Positions 7,885 through 15,003 of a DNA stretch of 16,447 nt are shown here, in pieces. A program made the position numbers and the translations under genes. The notes beneath the pieces were generated by a model. The model saw nothing but the letters and a program-made list of their open reading frames with translations. It did not search any database and was not told where the DNA came from. How positions within the stretch are numbered: the stretch's first letter is position 1; each line of letters begins with the position of its first letter. Location of the stretch: the NCBI RefSeq assembly GCF_003248505.1, contig NZ_QFOA01000075.1:1-16447 (forward strand), given 5' to 3'. This DNA is from Sphingobium sp. (GTDB lineage: Bacteria; Pseudomonadota; Alphaproteobacteria; Sphingomonadales; Sphingomonadaceae).

Positions 7885-7918
7885 ATTGTCGGACGCTTGT
7901 CTATTATTATCCGACAAT
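7885..7918. promoter_or_regulatory. 9-bp perfect inverted repeat, candidate operator
   Basis: ATTGTCGGA (7885-7893) and TCCGACAAT (7910-7918) are exact reverse complements, 16 nt apart, giving 25 bp between arm centres. That spacing puts the arms on nearly the same helix face, as with dimer-of-dimer regulators. It lies 64-97 nt upstream of the start of the 96-aa gene in the least GC-rich stretch of this block. It is a good candidate regulator site for the 96-aa/envelope/MBL genes; no regulator gene is adjacent. Confidence 0.5.
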
Positions 7919-7947
7919 GCTCCACTTTGGACTTAACGGCTAGAAAC

Positions 7948-7959
7948 GGCAAATTTGCC
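7948..7959. promoter_or_regulatory. 12-bp perfect palindrome
   Basis: GGCAAATTTGCC is fully self-complementary and lies between the HEPN gene stop (8022) and the inverted repeat at 7885-7918. Perfect A/T-centred palindromes of this size often bind small dimeric repressors. Function is inferred from symmetry and location only. Confidence 0.35.
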
Positions 7960-8017
7960 AATCAAATGCAGCACTTCGTGCGGCCAAATGGAGAGCGCTC
8001 CTGCTCCCATCATGACC

Positions 8018-8037
8018 TTGGTCACGCCAATGACCAA
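8018..8037 (-). other. Stem-loop spanning the HEPN gene stop codon
   Basis: TTGGTCA and TGACCAA form a 7-bp stem with a 6-nt loop that overlaps the TGA at 8022-8024. It could protect the 3' end of the HEPN mRNA or attenuate read-through into the 96-aa gene. It has no T-run, so it is not a standard terminator. Confidence 0.3.
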
Positions 8038-9347
8038 AGGAAGTCTTCGCGACTCGACTTTGCCGCGGGGCCGGCCGCAGCCTCGACCATGGCCGCAACA
8101 ACCCTTCGGGCGAGGCTGCGAGCCTTGTTGCGATCGGCGCTCGGTACCTTGTCAGCAAATGATCGCCCGTGGACGAAGCGGCTGCGCAACTCGAACAGCT
8201 CCTCATAGACCGTCGCTGCCGCCGGATCCTGCAAGAGCGCCGCTATGCGCGCCTCCAGCCGTTTGCCGGGGGCCAATTTTGCGTTGCCCGGCGGCGCCTT
8301 GCCCCGATCGGCCAACATCCCGAGCGCGGCTTCGATGGTCGTCATATGCGCCATGATCTGATCCATCCCTTCGGTGAAATAGCCGCGGACCAGAAAATGC
8401 TGGATCGGTGTCGAGAAAAGGTCCGACTGTGCTGCCATAAGGATCTTGTCCCATCGCGCCTGATCGAGCCTGGCGAGACTCTCATCGGCCTGGCCCGACA
8501 GATACAACGTTACCGGACGCTCATATTCCTCGCCGCGCGGGCCATAAGCCTCTTCAAAGGTCAGGGCCTCCGCCGTGGGGGGCGTGCGAGGACGAACGAA
8601 CAGGTCGCCTGTCTCCAGATGGACCCAGGGAATCAGGAACCCACGCCAGTCTCCGCCGACGCCAACGAGCGAGGTCCACTCTTCCCACGGCTCGAGCAGA
8701 AGCGGGAAGAGAGCCTGAGTGACCGCGGGCGCATATTGTCCGGCATGAACATCGATCGCGCCCAGATCGCTGGCCATGTCATAAAAGAAGGGCAGGGCAC
8801 GCCGCCCGATCTCGGGCACCATTTCCTCGGTCTCCTCGACCACCAGCCATTGGACCCATGACAGGCGAGCGCTGTCGAGCCGGTGGGAGGGGTAAAGGCG
8901 ACGAAGGGCGCAGTCGTCGAACAAGTCAGCCAGTTCGTCCTTCCCGAACTTGCGCAGCGTGACCGGTCCGAAGGCCATTTCCGGCAGGTCGTCGGCAAGA
9001 TCCAGCGGGCAGAGGTAACGCCGTGTGATGGATCGCGCCTCAAGCGCGGCCACCAAGCGCGCGGCTGCCTCGTCGACTGTGACGTCGCCTTTCTCGGCTT
9101 CAGCTCTTTGTGAGCAGGGCAGCCCGAGTGCGCGCAGGGCGTCGGACAGTGCGAAGTGCAGGCCGAAACTGGCCTTCGCGGCTGGGTAATACGCCTCGCA
9201 ATGCCTCGCGAAAGCGACGAATGCCGGGTCCGCCAGGAGGTTGTCCGGGCCGGGTGGCGGCAGCGACCAGAGGGGCTGGAGCACCGCCCGCATGGTTTCG
9301 AGCTTCACCCCGGCATCGAGTGACTGGGATATCGTTTCGTCGGTCAT
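8022..9347 (-). CDS. HEPN-domain protein (Apea-HEPN-like), candidate RNase
   Basis: 441 aa. The C-terminal 130 residues match the Apea-HEPN layout: a helix with MTTIEAALGMLADRG (335-349), GKRLEARIAALL (361-372) and the motif ELRSRFVHG (386-394). There R388-x4-H393 fits the catalytic R-x4-6-H of HEPN RNases. The N-terminal about 310 residues form a mixed region with TLRKFGKDEL and LSGQADESLARL segments that I cannot name; it may sense or bind a ligand, as in ApeA-type antiphage proteins. No signal peptide. ATG 9347 is chosen as the first in-frame start; its ribosome site is weak. It is the first of four same-strand genes after the SRAP gene, but gaps of 221 nt upstream and 200 nt downstream suggest its own promoter. 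A defence or toxin-like role is inference; the HEPN motif is seen. Confidence 0.7.
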   Translation of the reverse strand: MTDETISQSLDAGVKLETMRAVLQPLWSLPPPGPDNLLADPAFVAFARHCEAYYPAAKASFGLHFALSDALRALGLPCSQRAEAEKGDVTVDEAAARLVAALEARSITRRYLCPLDLADDLPEMAFGPVTLRKFGKDELADLFDDCALRRLYPSHRLDSARLSWVQWLVVEETEEMVPEIGRRALPFFYDMASDLGAIDVHAGQYAPAVTQALFPLLLEPWEEWTSLVGVGGDWRGFLIPWVHLETGDLFVRPRTPPTAEALTFEEAYGPRGEEYERPVTLYLSGQADESLARLDQARWDKILMAAQSDLFSTPIQHFLVRGYFTEGMDQIMAHMTTIEAALGMLADRGKAPPGNAKLAPGKRLEARIAALLQDPAAATVYEELFELRSRFVHGRSFADKVPSADRNKARSLARRVVAAMVEAAAGPAAKSSREDFLWSLA

Positions 9348-9409
9348 GGCAGCACAGTAGCGGCTTGGAATGGCGCACCAAGAACCGTTTCGGTAGCGCT
9401 TCGGACGGA

Positions 9410-9430
9410 CCTGCCTATTGGAAGGGCAGG
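9410..9430. other. Hairpin in the gap between SRAP and HEPN genes
   Basis: CCTGCC and GGCAGG pair around a 9-nt loop in the 221-nt gap (9348-9568). The same gap holds a tandem 9-bp repeat of TTGATTGCC at 9487-9504. Nothing coding is evident there; it presumably carries the 3' end of the SRAP transcript and the HEPN promoter. Confidence 0.3.
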
Positions 9431-9568
9431 CATCAAGGCATGGAGCCGCTCCCTATAACCGTGGCCACCTGACCCGTCGCGACAACTTGATTGCCTTGAT
9501 TGCCGGATGCGCCGCACAGCGCCACAAGCTCTCCTCCAGGCGGGCGACGGCGTGGCTCGTCCTTCCAG

Positions 9569-10180
9569 TCACACCAGCAGCGGCTCTTGCGGGGGGTAGA
9601 CCCTGGTCGCGGGGAGGCTTCCCTTCGGGAGGACCTTGAGCACGTCTTGCGCGGGCACGGACGGGTCGAGCCAGTCCGCCCATTGATCGCGCGTGAGGGG
9701 GATGATCTGGCGCCGGTGAAAGGGCGCGATGTCATCGCCCGGCTCCATCGTCAGCATCGTGAACGCCTCGCCGATCTCGGGGTGCGAGCGCCAGATGCCC
9801 GCGATGCAGAACCAGCGATGGTCCGCGAGCGTGAACAGCCATTTGGTCTTGCGCTTGTGCCCCGGCTCGGGCGGCGTGAATTCATAAAAGCCATCGGCAA
9901 GGATCAGACACCGGCGGGACGTGAACTCGCGGTCGTCCGAACGGAAATTATAGACGGGCTTGCCGCCGGGCCCTGGCCAGCTCCACCTACGGTTGATCAG
10001 CTCACCTGCGCCGCGTTCGCCCTCGACGCTGCGCACGATCGGGGCGATGTCGGTGATATTGATGTCCTCGCGCGCGGCGACATTCGGCGTGCCCTCCGGC
10101 ATCTTGATCTTGATCTTGAGGTCGTCGAAATCCTCGGCGATCGAGGCGATGTCCACCTCGAGACGGTAATCGTTGCACAT
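9569..10180 (-). CDS. SRAP-domain protein (SOS response-associated peptidase, YedK/HMCES family)
   Basis: 203 aa. It begins Met-Cys-Asn-Asp; after Met removal Cys2 would form the thiazolidine crosslink to abasic sites in single-stranded DNA, as in YedK and HMCES. Other family residues are in place: YNFRSD (N78, R80) for DNA, RRCLILADGFYEF with the catalytic Glu at 100, and PFHRRQIIPL with the His at 155. The usual family sequence is HxRMP; here Gln replaces Met. Length is near the family norm (about 200-230). The start at 10180 is fixed by the need for Cys2; the longer upstream reading would bury it. It diverges from the second SRAP gene across a 51-nt gap with a LexA box, so SOS induction is expected. 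Confident. Confidence 0.9.
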   Translation of the reverse strand: MCNDYRLEVDIASIAEDFDDLKIKIKMPEGTPNVAAREDINITDIAPIVRSVEGERGAGELINRRWSWPGPGGKPVYNFRSDDREFTSRRCLILADGFYEFTPPEPGHKRKTKWLFTLADHRWFCIAGIWRSHPEIGEAFTMLTMEPGDDIAPFHRRQIIPLTRDQWADWLDPSVPAQDVLKVLPKGSLPATRVYPPQEPLLV

Positions 10181-10196
10181 TGCTCGTTTCGACTCC

Positions 10197-10225
10197 TTGC
10201 GGCTCGCTGTCGTTCCTTTTATGTT
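10197..10225 (+). promoter_or_regulatory. Candidate promoter of the degenerate SRAP-alkB operon
   Basis: TTGCGG (10197-10202) and TATGTT (10220-10225) are separated by 17 nt and resemble -35 and -10 elements. The -10 lies inside the LexA box, as expected for a LexA-repressed promoter. The expected transcription start falls on or next to the ATG at 10232, and there is no Shine-Dalgarno, so the mRNA may be leaderless. Confidence 0.5.
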
Positions 10226-10226
10226 C
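10212..10226. promoter_or_regulatory. LexA-binding site (alphaproteobacterial SOS box)
   Basis: GTTC-CTTTTAT-GTTC is an exact match to GTTC-N7-GTTC, the LexA site of alphaproteobacteria. It sits between divergent SRAP genes (ATGs at 10180 and 10232), 31 and 5 nt from the two starts, and can control both. SRAP and alkB are DNA-repair functions, which fits SOS control. Confidence 0.85.
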
Positions 10227-10231
10227 CACGA

Positions 10232-10753
10232 ATGGACTCGGCACCGACGCCCTTTGATACCGATGCGCCGCTTGGCAGCCGGCGCGCCATCATCCGGCGC
10301 AATCCGGAGGATGTCCAAGAAGTAGAGATGGTCGAGGCGACCTGGGGTTCCAATCCTCGGTTCAGCGACGGCATCGCCTATCGCTTCGTTCGCTCCGAGG
10401 GACAGACCTTTCCCAGCCATCGCTGCCTGATCCCGGCCTCCGAATTTCACATGACCGTCGGCGACCGCCGCTATCGGGTGACGCTAGACGGCGGCAATTT
10501 CTTCTATCTCACGGGGGTCTGGGAACCGCCCCTGGGGGATTGGCCGCTTTCCTACCGCATCGTCACCGTCGCCGCGAACCCCGAAGTCTCCCGTTTCCAG
10601 GATCGCCACGGCGCGATCATCCATCGTCGCCAAGTGATGCAGTGGCTCGATCTCACGGTTCCTGTGGGTGACCTCCTCGAGACGCCGCCCGCGCGAACCT
10701 TCGTCATCGAAGAAACCACGAGCGGCGCGCGCCAGCCTGTGCTGGCGCTCTGA
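10232..10753 (+). CDS. Degenerate SRAP-like protein lacking catalytic Cys and Glu
   Basis: 173 aa, plainly related to the SRAP gene across the divergent promoter: RFVRSEGQTFPSHRCLIPASEF (51-72) aligns with its YNFRSD...RRCLILADGFYEF, and IIHRRQVMQWLDLTVP (129-144) with FHRRQIIPLTRDQWADWLDPSVP. The N-terminal Cys that attacks abasic sites is absent: the protein starts Met-Asp-Ser and misses the first 30-40 residues of the fold. The Glu of FYEF is replaced by Met (M74), although His131 remains. It cannot form the usual crosslink, so it may be a DNA-binding regulator or partner, or a decaying copy. The frame is intact with normal codon use, which argues against recent decay. ATG 10232 is the first start after the LexA box. 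It ends 10 nt before alkB, so the two are almost certainly one operon. Confidence 0.8.
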   Translation: MDSAPTPFDTDAPLGSRRAIIRRNPEDVQEVEMVEATWGSNPRFSDGIAYRFVRSEGQTFPSHRCLIPASEFHMTVGDRRYRVTLDGGNFFYLTGVWEPPLGDWPLSYRIVTVAANPEVSRFQDRHGAIIHRRQVMQWLDLTVPVGDLLETPPARTFVIEETTSGARQPVLAL

Positions 10754-10763
10754 TCGCTGCGCC

Positions 10764-11366
10764 ATGAGCATGTTCCAGTCGTTCGCAGGGTGCGGCCAGG
10801 CCGATCTGTTCGGCGCACCTTTGCCGCCCGGGCTCGCCTATTCTGAGGCGTTCATCACGCCGTTCGATGAGCAGGGGCTGATCGCGGCGATCGACCACGC
10901 TGAGCTAAGCCCGTTCCGGTTTCAGCAGTGGACGGGGAGGCGGCTCACCCACAGCTATGGCTGGCGCTATGATTTCGAGACGGGCGTGTTCGCGCCCGCC
11001 GACCCGATTCCGGATTGGCTGGAGGCGCTGAAGGCAAGGGCATCCGGCTTCGCCGGACTGACGCCCGGTGATCTCGTCCAGGCACTGCTCATTCGCTACG
11101 ATCCAGGGGCCGGAATCGGGTGGCACAAGGACCGACCCGTGTTTGAACACGTCATCGGCGTATCGCTCGGCAGCGAAGCCGCGATGCGGTTTCGCCGTCG
11201 GACCAGTGCCGGTTTTGAGAGGATGTCGGCGCCGGTGGCGCCGCGCTCGATCTATCATCTCTCCGGCGAAATCCGCCACGATTGGGAGCATAGTATCGTG
11301 CCGATGGAGACGCCGCGCTGGTCGGTGACCTTCCGCAGTCTGGCGACGCCGCAGCGACGAACATGA
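10764..11366 (+). CDS. alkB: AlkB-family 2-oxoglutarate/Fe(II)-dependent dioxygenase
   Basis: 200 aa. The Fe(II) triad is H121-x-D123 (GWHKDRPVF) and H176 (HDWEHSI). R185 and R191 in RWSVTFR bind 2-oxoglutarate with the 6-residue spacing of E. coli AlkB (R204/R210). IRYDPGAGIGWHKD (110-123) is typical. It repairs N-alkylated bases (1meA, 3meC) by oxidative demethylation. ATG 10764 follows the degenerate SRAP gene by 10 nt with little Shine-Dalgarno, suggesting coupled translation, and places alkB under the LexA box at 10212. E. coli alkB is instead in the Ada regulon, so SOS linkage is a notable variation. Substrate preference (DNA or RNA) cannot be read from sequence. Confidence 0.9.
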   Translation: MSMFQSFAGCGQADLFGAPLPPGLAYSEAFITPFDEQGLIAAIDHAELSPFRFQQWTGRRLTHSYGWRYDFETGVFAPADPIPDWLEALKARASGFAGLTPGDLVQALLIRYDPGAGIGWHKDRPVFEHVIGVSLGSEAAMRFRRRTSAGFERMSAPVAPRSIYHLSGEIRHDWEHSIVPMETPRWSVTFRSLATPQRRT

Positions 11367-11783
11367 GAAGCCGCGACGCGTATCCGCGTTGTTTCGGCGT
11401 CGACGGAACCACGCCCGCAAGCGCGATGGCCTTGCCTCTCGCGAATTCGGCAGGGGTCTAATTGCTCAGCCCGGCTCAACACGGATTTTGAGCAAGCGTC
11501 CGACTCTTGGAGGAATGAGGGAGAAGGAATGGCGTGCCGCCGGGTTGTGCGTGCGCGTTCGCGCCTGGTTCCGGGTCGAAAGCGCTCGCATGCCGGACCT
11601 GGTGAAAAGCTGCAGCAGGATGCGCCCGAACGGGAAGGAAGGCGCGTCCCACCATCCGTCGCCGTGTGTATGCGCGGCCACCCCGGCTTCCGCCCGGCGG
11701 CACAGTCAAGCACATGCGTCGGACGACATTCGAGTTGCGGTGCATATCCACCGCTCGCACTCCAGCCATCGCTGATCTGAGGC
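11367..11783. other. 417-bp gap without a recognisable gene
   Basis: This lies between the convergent alkB (stop at 11366) and the STAND gene (stop at 11784). A 128-codon plus-strand frame (from 11389) and several others are open but have Arg/Ser/His-rich products and no plausible start or similarity. It looks like eroded or non-coding sequence. A weak hairpin (ACGCG-TATC-CGCGT, 11376-11389, then TGTTT) just after alkB may end that transcript; a TTGCTCA/TGAGCAA pair lies at 11462-11468 and 11489-11495. Confidence 0.5.
11376..11394 (+). terminator. Weak terminator candidate after alkB
   Basis: ACGCG and CGCGT pair around TATC, followed by TGTTT. It begins 10 nt after the alkB stop. The stem is short and the T-run interrupted, so termination here would be partial. 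Confidence 0.3.
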
Positions 11784-14678
11784 CTAGCGACCGTGACACC
11801 GTTTGTATTTCTGTCCTGAGCCGCAAGGGCAGCGCTCATTCCGGCCAACCTTTTTGCGTGCCTCAACGGACGGCGTTGCGCCGCTCCGCCGGTCGAAGAG
11901 GGCCTGGAGCGGCGGAGGAACATCGACACGACGCTGGGGAGGGCCTCCATAGCGCCGGACGTCACTGATGATCTGCTTCTGGTCCTGAAAGGCGGCGCGA
12001 TGGTTGGGATCCATCGCTTCCTCATATGGACGAAGGCGCTCGACCTCATTTGCTGCCGCCTGATGGTCGCCGCAGTAGGCCAGCACTACTGCATAGAGCG
12101 CTCGAAGTTCGAGCACGTCGGAGGTGAGGCCGATGGCCTGGATGACCGGGAAGATGTTGCGTTCAATGGTGTACCGGGCAGACACAAAGTCATTCACCCA
12201 AACCAGTTCGTCGACCAGGTCCATCCCGACGCGAACGAAGGATGAGAATGCCTGCGCGAGTTCGTAGAATTTCATCGCATGAATGCGCGCCATGGTGGAG
12301 CGCTGGCTCTTCCGGCCGGCTGCCTGCGCGAGGAGATCGAGTGTGTCAGCTAGATGTTTCAGTTGATCGGTAACATCACGGCCCTTGGGAAGGAGCGGCC
12401 GCAACTGCGGCGGATTACGGCCGATGACATCGGCTGGTGTTAATCCCAGCGCTTCGTAATATTCTTCCACCAACTTGCCCGCTTCGGCAACGGCTGTCGT
12501 GTTGTCTCCCAGCTTGAATAAGGCGAGTGCCCGATTGTAGCGGAATACGCGCATATGCTCGGGCTTGGCGGGCACCCGGCCTTCGACGAGTCCAAGCATT
12601 TCCTGAACCCCGGCGGCATTACCGATCATGGACATGAGCAGCATGCGCTTCATGCCCCAAGCAAGCCACTCATCCTCACCGAGGTCATGCTCGTCGAGAA
12701 GAGCCTTCATCGCATCGATGCGGGCCTCGCCTGGCTCGAATTGTCCTGTGCGAAGATCGTTGAAGACAAGGCCATCGAGCGCCCAAAGCCGGATTTCGGC
12801 TTCTCCATCGCCATCGGCCGCGATTGCCAGCAGGTAAGGTTCAATCTCAGGCCAGACGCCCATTTCATGAAAGAGCTCGTCAGTCGCGAACTGGACCAGG
12901 ATCATCGCATCCCCCAGTTGACCGAACAGACGAATGAGAAGGCCGAGCTTTCCGATGCTCCAGTCCTGCCGGATTGAGCGAATGATTATGCCGCGAAGAA
13001 CCTCCTGCACCTTCTTCTCAAGATCAGGACCGCGCGCCGCCAGCTCGCCTTTGCCGAGCATCCTCACAGCGTCGTGTATCTTGAGGCCCGTCACGCCAAA
13101 CAGCTCGAGCGCCCCGGTAGAGGGTAGCGCTCTCAAGCGGGCCGCTGCACCCTTCGCATCAAGACCACATGTCTCTTGCAGCAGCTGGGTCGCCTCGTCC
13201 TTGGAGAGGGCGACATCGGCAACGCTCAGTAGGGCAATGGTTTCGCGCGCGTCGGCGGGCAGACCCTCGAACGCCCTTTTCAAAATAATTTCCTGCGCCG
13301 TTTCGACAATGTGCGTCTGTGCCTCCACATCTTCGCAGAAGGCGCGGATCGCTCCACCATAGTCACGCGCGGCGACCGCTGCCGCGTTGAGGACATAGAA
13401 GGGCAGGCCGCCCGTCAGCCGCGAAAGGCGCTCACAGTCCGCGAAATTCGCAAGGCAGCCAGCATCGTGCGCGGCCGCTGCAATAGTATCCTCATCCCAG
13501 CCGTTGAGCGCTTCGGCCTGGATATTGAAACCGGCCTCAAGCGCAGCGATCCCTGGGCCAGGCTGGCAGAGAAGCAGCAGACGCAAGTGCGGCGCGCGGC
13601 TGACGATGGCCTCAATGTCGGAGGCAGGAATGCGATGGGCGTTGTCGATGACAACGTCGGCATGCAGGCCCTCTTGGCCGAGCGTGACGCTCAAGGTCCC
13701 GAGCATGTCGAGACCACTGGCGCCCGGCAGCAGAATCTCACCGAGCTTGCCGCTCGAACGCCCGTATATCCTCCCGGCGACCTCACGCGCGACGGCGGAG
13801 GCAAGCGCAGCACCGGGCATCTCGACGACATCGATATAGGTGACAGGAAGGGGGGCGTGCTGCGCGGCTTCTGCGACCCAGGCTGTCTTGCCGGCACCAG
13901 AAAGCCCTGCGATGATGCGGACTGGCTTCTCTGCCAGCAGCGCTGGCTCGTTCATCTGCGCGCGGTAGACTGATGGGGGTGCCGGCAACTCCTGCATCTG
14001 AACGACAAGCTGCTCGAACAGGCCGGGCAGTTCTGCTCGTGTGAAGCTGTGATCCTTGCGTGGCGGCGATCCAGCCGATGCGAGCATGACGAGGCTCGCC
14101 AGCTTCCAGGTCAGTGTCTCGGGCCGTAGCAACGCGAACGGGAGCTGGCCCGCGAGTTCCGAGCAAACCGCGACGGCGTCGGCGAGATCGCGAGGCGGAC
14201 GGGGCAGGCAAGACGGGGTCCCCTCAGGACCATCGGGCCAGTGCAACTCGACATCTTCCGGCCAATCGGACGTGGCAATCTGCTTTTCCAAGGGGCCGTT
14301 CGGCGCAGCATTGGAAGCGATCACGAAACTCGGGCTGCCCGGACGCGCGCCCTTGCGGTGCTCCTCCCTTATTTCCTCGAAACGCTCCAGAGCGCCCGAA
14401 ATGTCGCCCGCAGCCAGTTTATCGGTACGCGTCTTGACCTGAACATAAATCCGCCGGTCAGGCAGAACGATCTCAATGTCTTCGTCGCCTTCGACGACGA
14501 TCCGCTCCACCCCGGCTGCTCCCGCGAGCAGCAGGCATGCCGCGCCAAACAGGTGCTGATAGAGGAAGCCGCGATGGACTGCCTCGATCCGAATGAGCTG
14601 TTTTTCGTCGATGACCGAAATGCCATCAACCGGGAAAATTTCGCCGCTGGAAGTCGCGGCCTCTAAGTCTTCGGCCAA
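11784..14678 (-). CDS. Nuclease-STAND NTPase-SEC-C protein, Avs-like antiphage candidate
   Basis: 964 aa with distinct modules. Residues about 32-130 resemble a Cap4/DUF4297-type PD-(D/E)XK nuclease: GFLYQHLFGA (Q41), VVEGDEDIEI (E63, D67) and YVQVKTRTD (Q80, K82). Residues about 250-430 are a STAND P-loop ATPase: Walker A GLSGAGKT (258-265), Walker B DVVIDNAH (341-348, D345) and a GGLP-type motif LTGGLPF (421-427). About 440-910 is helical and repeat-like, probably TPR-related and suited to target recognition. The C-terminus (943-962, VGRNERCPCGSGQKYKRCHG) is a SEC-C zinc motif with C950, C952, C961 and H962. The start is TTG at 14678 with GAGG 5 nt upstream; no in-frame ATG exists before the nuclease and a stop lies 57 nt upstream. 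Architecture suggests a phage-triggered nuclease that kills or arrests the cell. Architecture confident; function inferred. Confidence 0.8.
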   Translation of the reverse strand: MAEDLEAATSSGEIFPVDGISVIDEKQLIRIEAVHRGFLYQHLFGAACLLLAGAAGVERIVVEGDEDIEIVLPDRRIYVQVKTRTDKLAAGDISGALERFEEIREEHRKGARPGSPSFVIASNAAPNGPLEKQIATSDWPEDVELHWPDGPEGTPSCLPRPPRDLADAVAVCSELAGQLPFALLRPETLTWKLASLVMLASAGSPPRKDHSFTRAELPGLFEQLVVQMQELPAPPSVYRAQMNEPALLAEKPVRIIAGLSGAGKTAWVAEAAQHAPLPVTYIDVVEMPGAALASAVAREVAGRIYGRSSGKLGEILLPGASGLDMLGTLSVTLGQEGLHADVVIDNAHRIPASDIEAIVSRAPHLRLLLLCQPGPGIAALEAGFNIQAEALNGWDEDTIAAAAHDAGCLANFADCERLSRLTGGLPFYVLNAAAVAARDYGGAIRAFCEDVEAQTHIVETAQEIILKRAFEGLPADARETIALLSVADVALSKDEATQLLQETCGLDAKGAAARLRALPSTGALELFGVTGLKIHDAVRMLGKGELAARGPDLEKKVQEVLRGIIIRSIRQDWSIGKLGLLIRLFGQLGDAMILVQFATDELFHEMGVWPEIEPYLLAIAADGDGEAEIRLWALDGLVFNDLRTGQFEPGEARIDAMKALLDEHDLGEDEWLAWGMKRMLLMSMIGNAAGVQEMLGLVEGRVPAKPEHMRVFRYNRALALFKLGDNTTAVAEAGKLVEEYYEALGLTPADVIGRNPPQLRPLLPKGRDVTDQLKHLADTLDLLAQAAGRKSQRSTMARIHAMKFYELAQAFSSFVRVGMDLVDELVWVNDFVSARYTIERNIFPVIQAIGLTSDVLELRALYAVVLAYCGDHQAAANEVERLRPYEEAMDPNHRAAFQDQKQIISDVRRYGGPPQRRVDVPPPLQALFDRRSGATPSVEARKKVGRNERCPCGSGQKYKRCHGR

Positions 14679-14738
14679 GCGAACCTCGCGATCGAGCAGA
14701 TGGTGAGCGGAGGATAGCGCAAGACCCCGATCATGTCA

Positions 14739-15003
14739 CGATCCTGCGGGAATGTTACGCCTCGGTTCTACTATTAACCTATTCTTCTTTCAGAGCTATT
14801 CGTCCCCTTTGGGGTTCTTCCACTGAAGATCAGTACGCCGCAGATTTGTCTTCGCAGCACTTCAAAGGCTCCCCTCCATCCCTCCTTCGGACAGCAAAGG
14901 AGAACAGCGAGAATGGATTTAGATCAAGAATAGCGCCGGTGCTCGTTGCGCGTATCCAGGATCCCACAGGATGCCGCGATCGCTGCCTCGCCGACCGACG
15001 CGC
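14739..15003. other. 265-bp gap between DUF4238 and STAND genes
   Basis: More A/T-rich than its flanks. It contains a CCCCTTTGGGG hairpin near 14807-14817 and A/T-rich stretches (TTAATAGTAG on the minus strand, near 14770-14780) that could carry the STAND promoter. No gene is visible beyond very short frames. If the STAND gene has its own promoter it is here; otherwise the pair is one transcript. Confidence 0.4.

Noticed and set aside
9500..10231. N-terminal extension of the pseudo-SRAP frame to about 417 aa
   Set aside because: It would run antisense through the whole active SRAP gene, whose Cys2 start and motifs are clear; ATG 10232 lies just after the LexA box and promoter.
11389..11775. 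128-aa plus-strand frame after alkB
   Set aside because: Arg/Ser/His-rich, no ribosome site, no recognisable motif; overlapping frames on both strands are equally open.
11784..11850. SEC-C motif taken as a SecA protein
   Set aside because: The motif is at the end of a STAND/nuclease protein with no SecA domains; SEC-C occurs in many unrelated proteins.
13311..13973. 220-aa plus-strand frame inside the STAND gene
   Set aside because: Antisense to Walker A/B coding region; no independent signals.
14679..14738. Longer N-terminus of the STAND protein
   Set aside because: An in-frame stop lies at 14736-14738 and no ATG or GTG with a ribosome site occurs before TTG 14678, which has GAGG.
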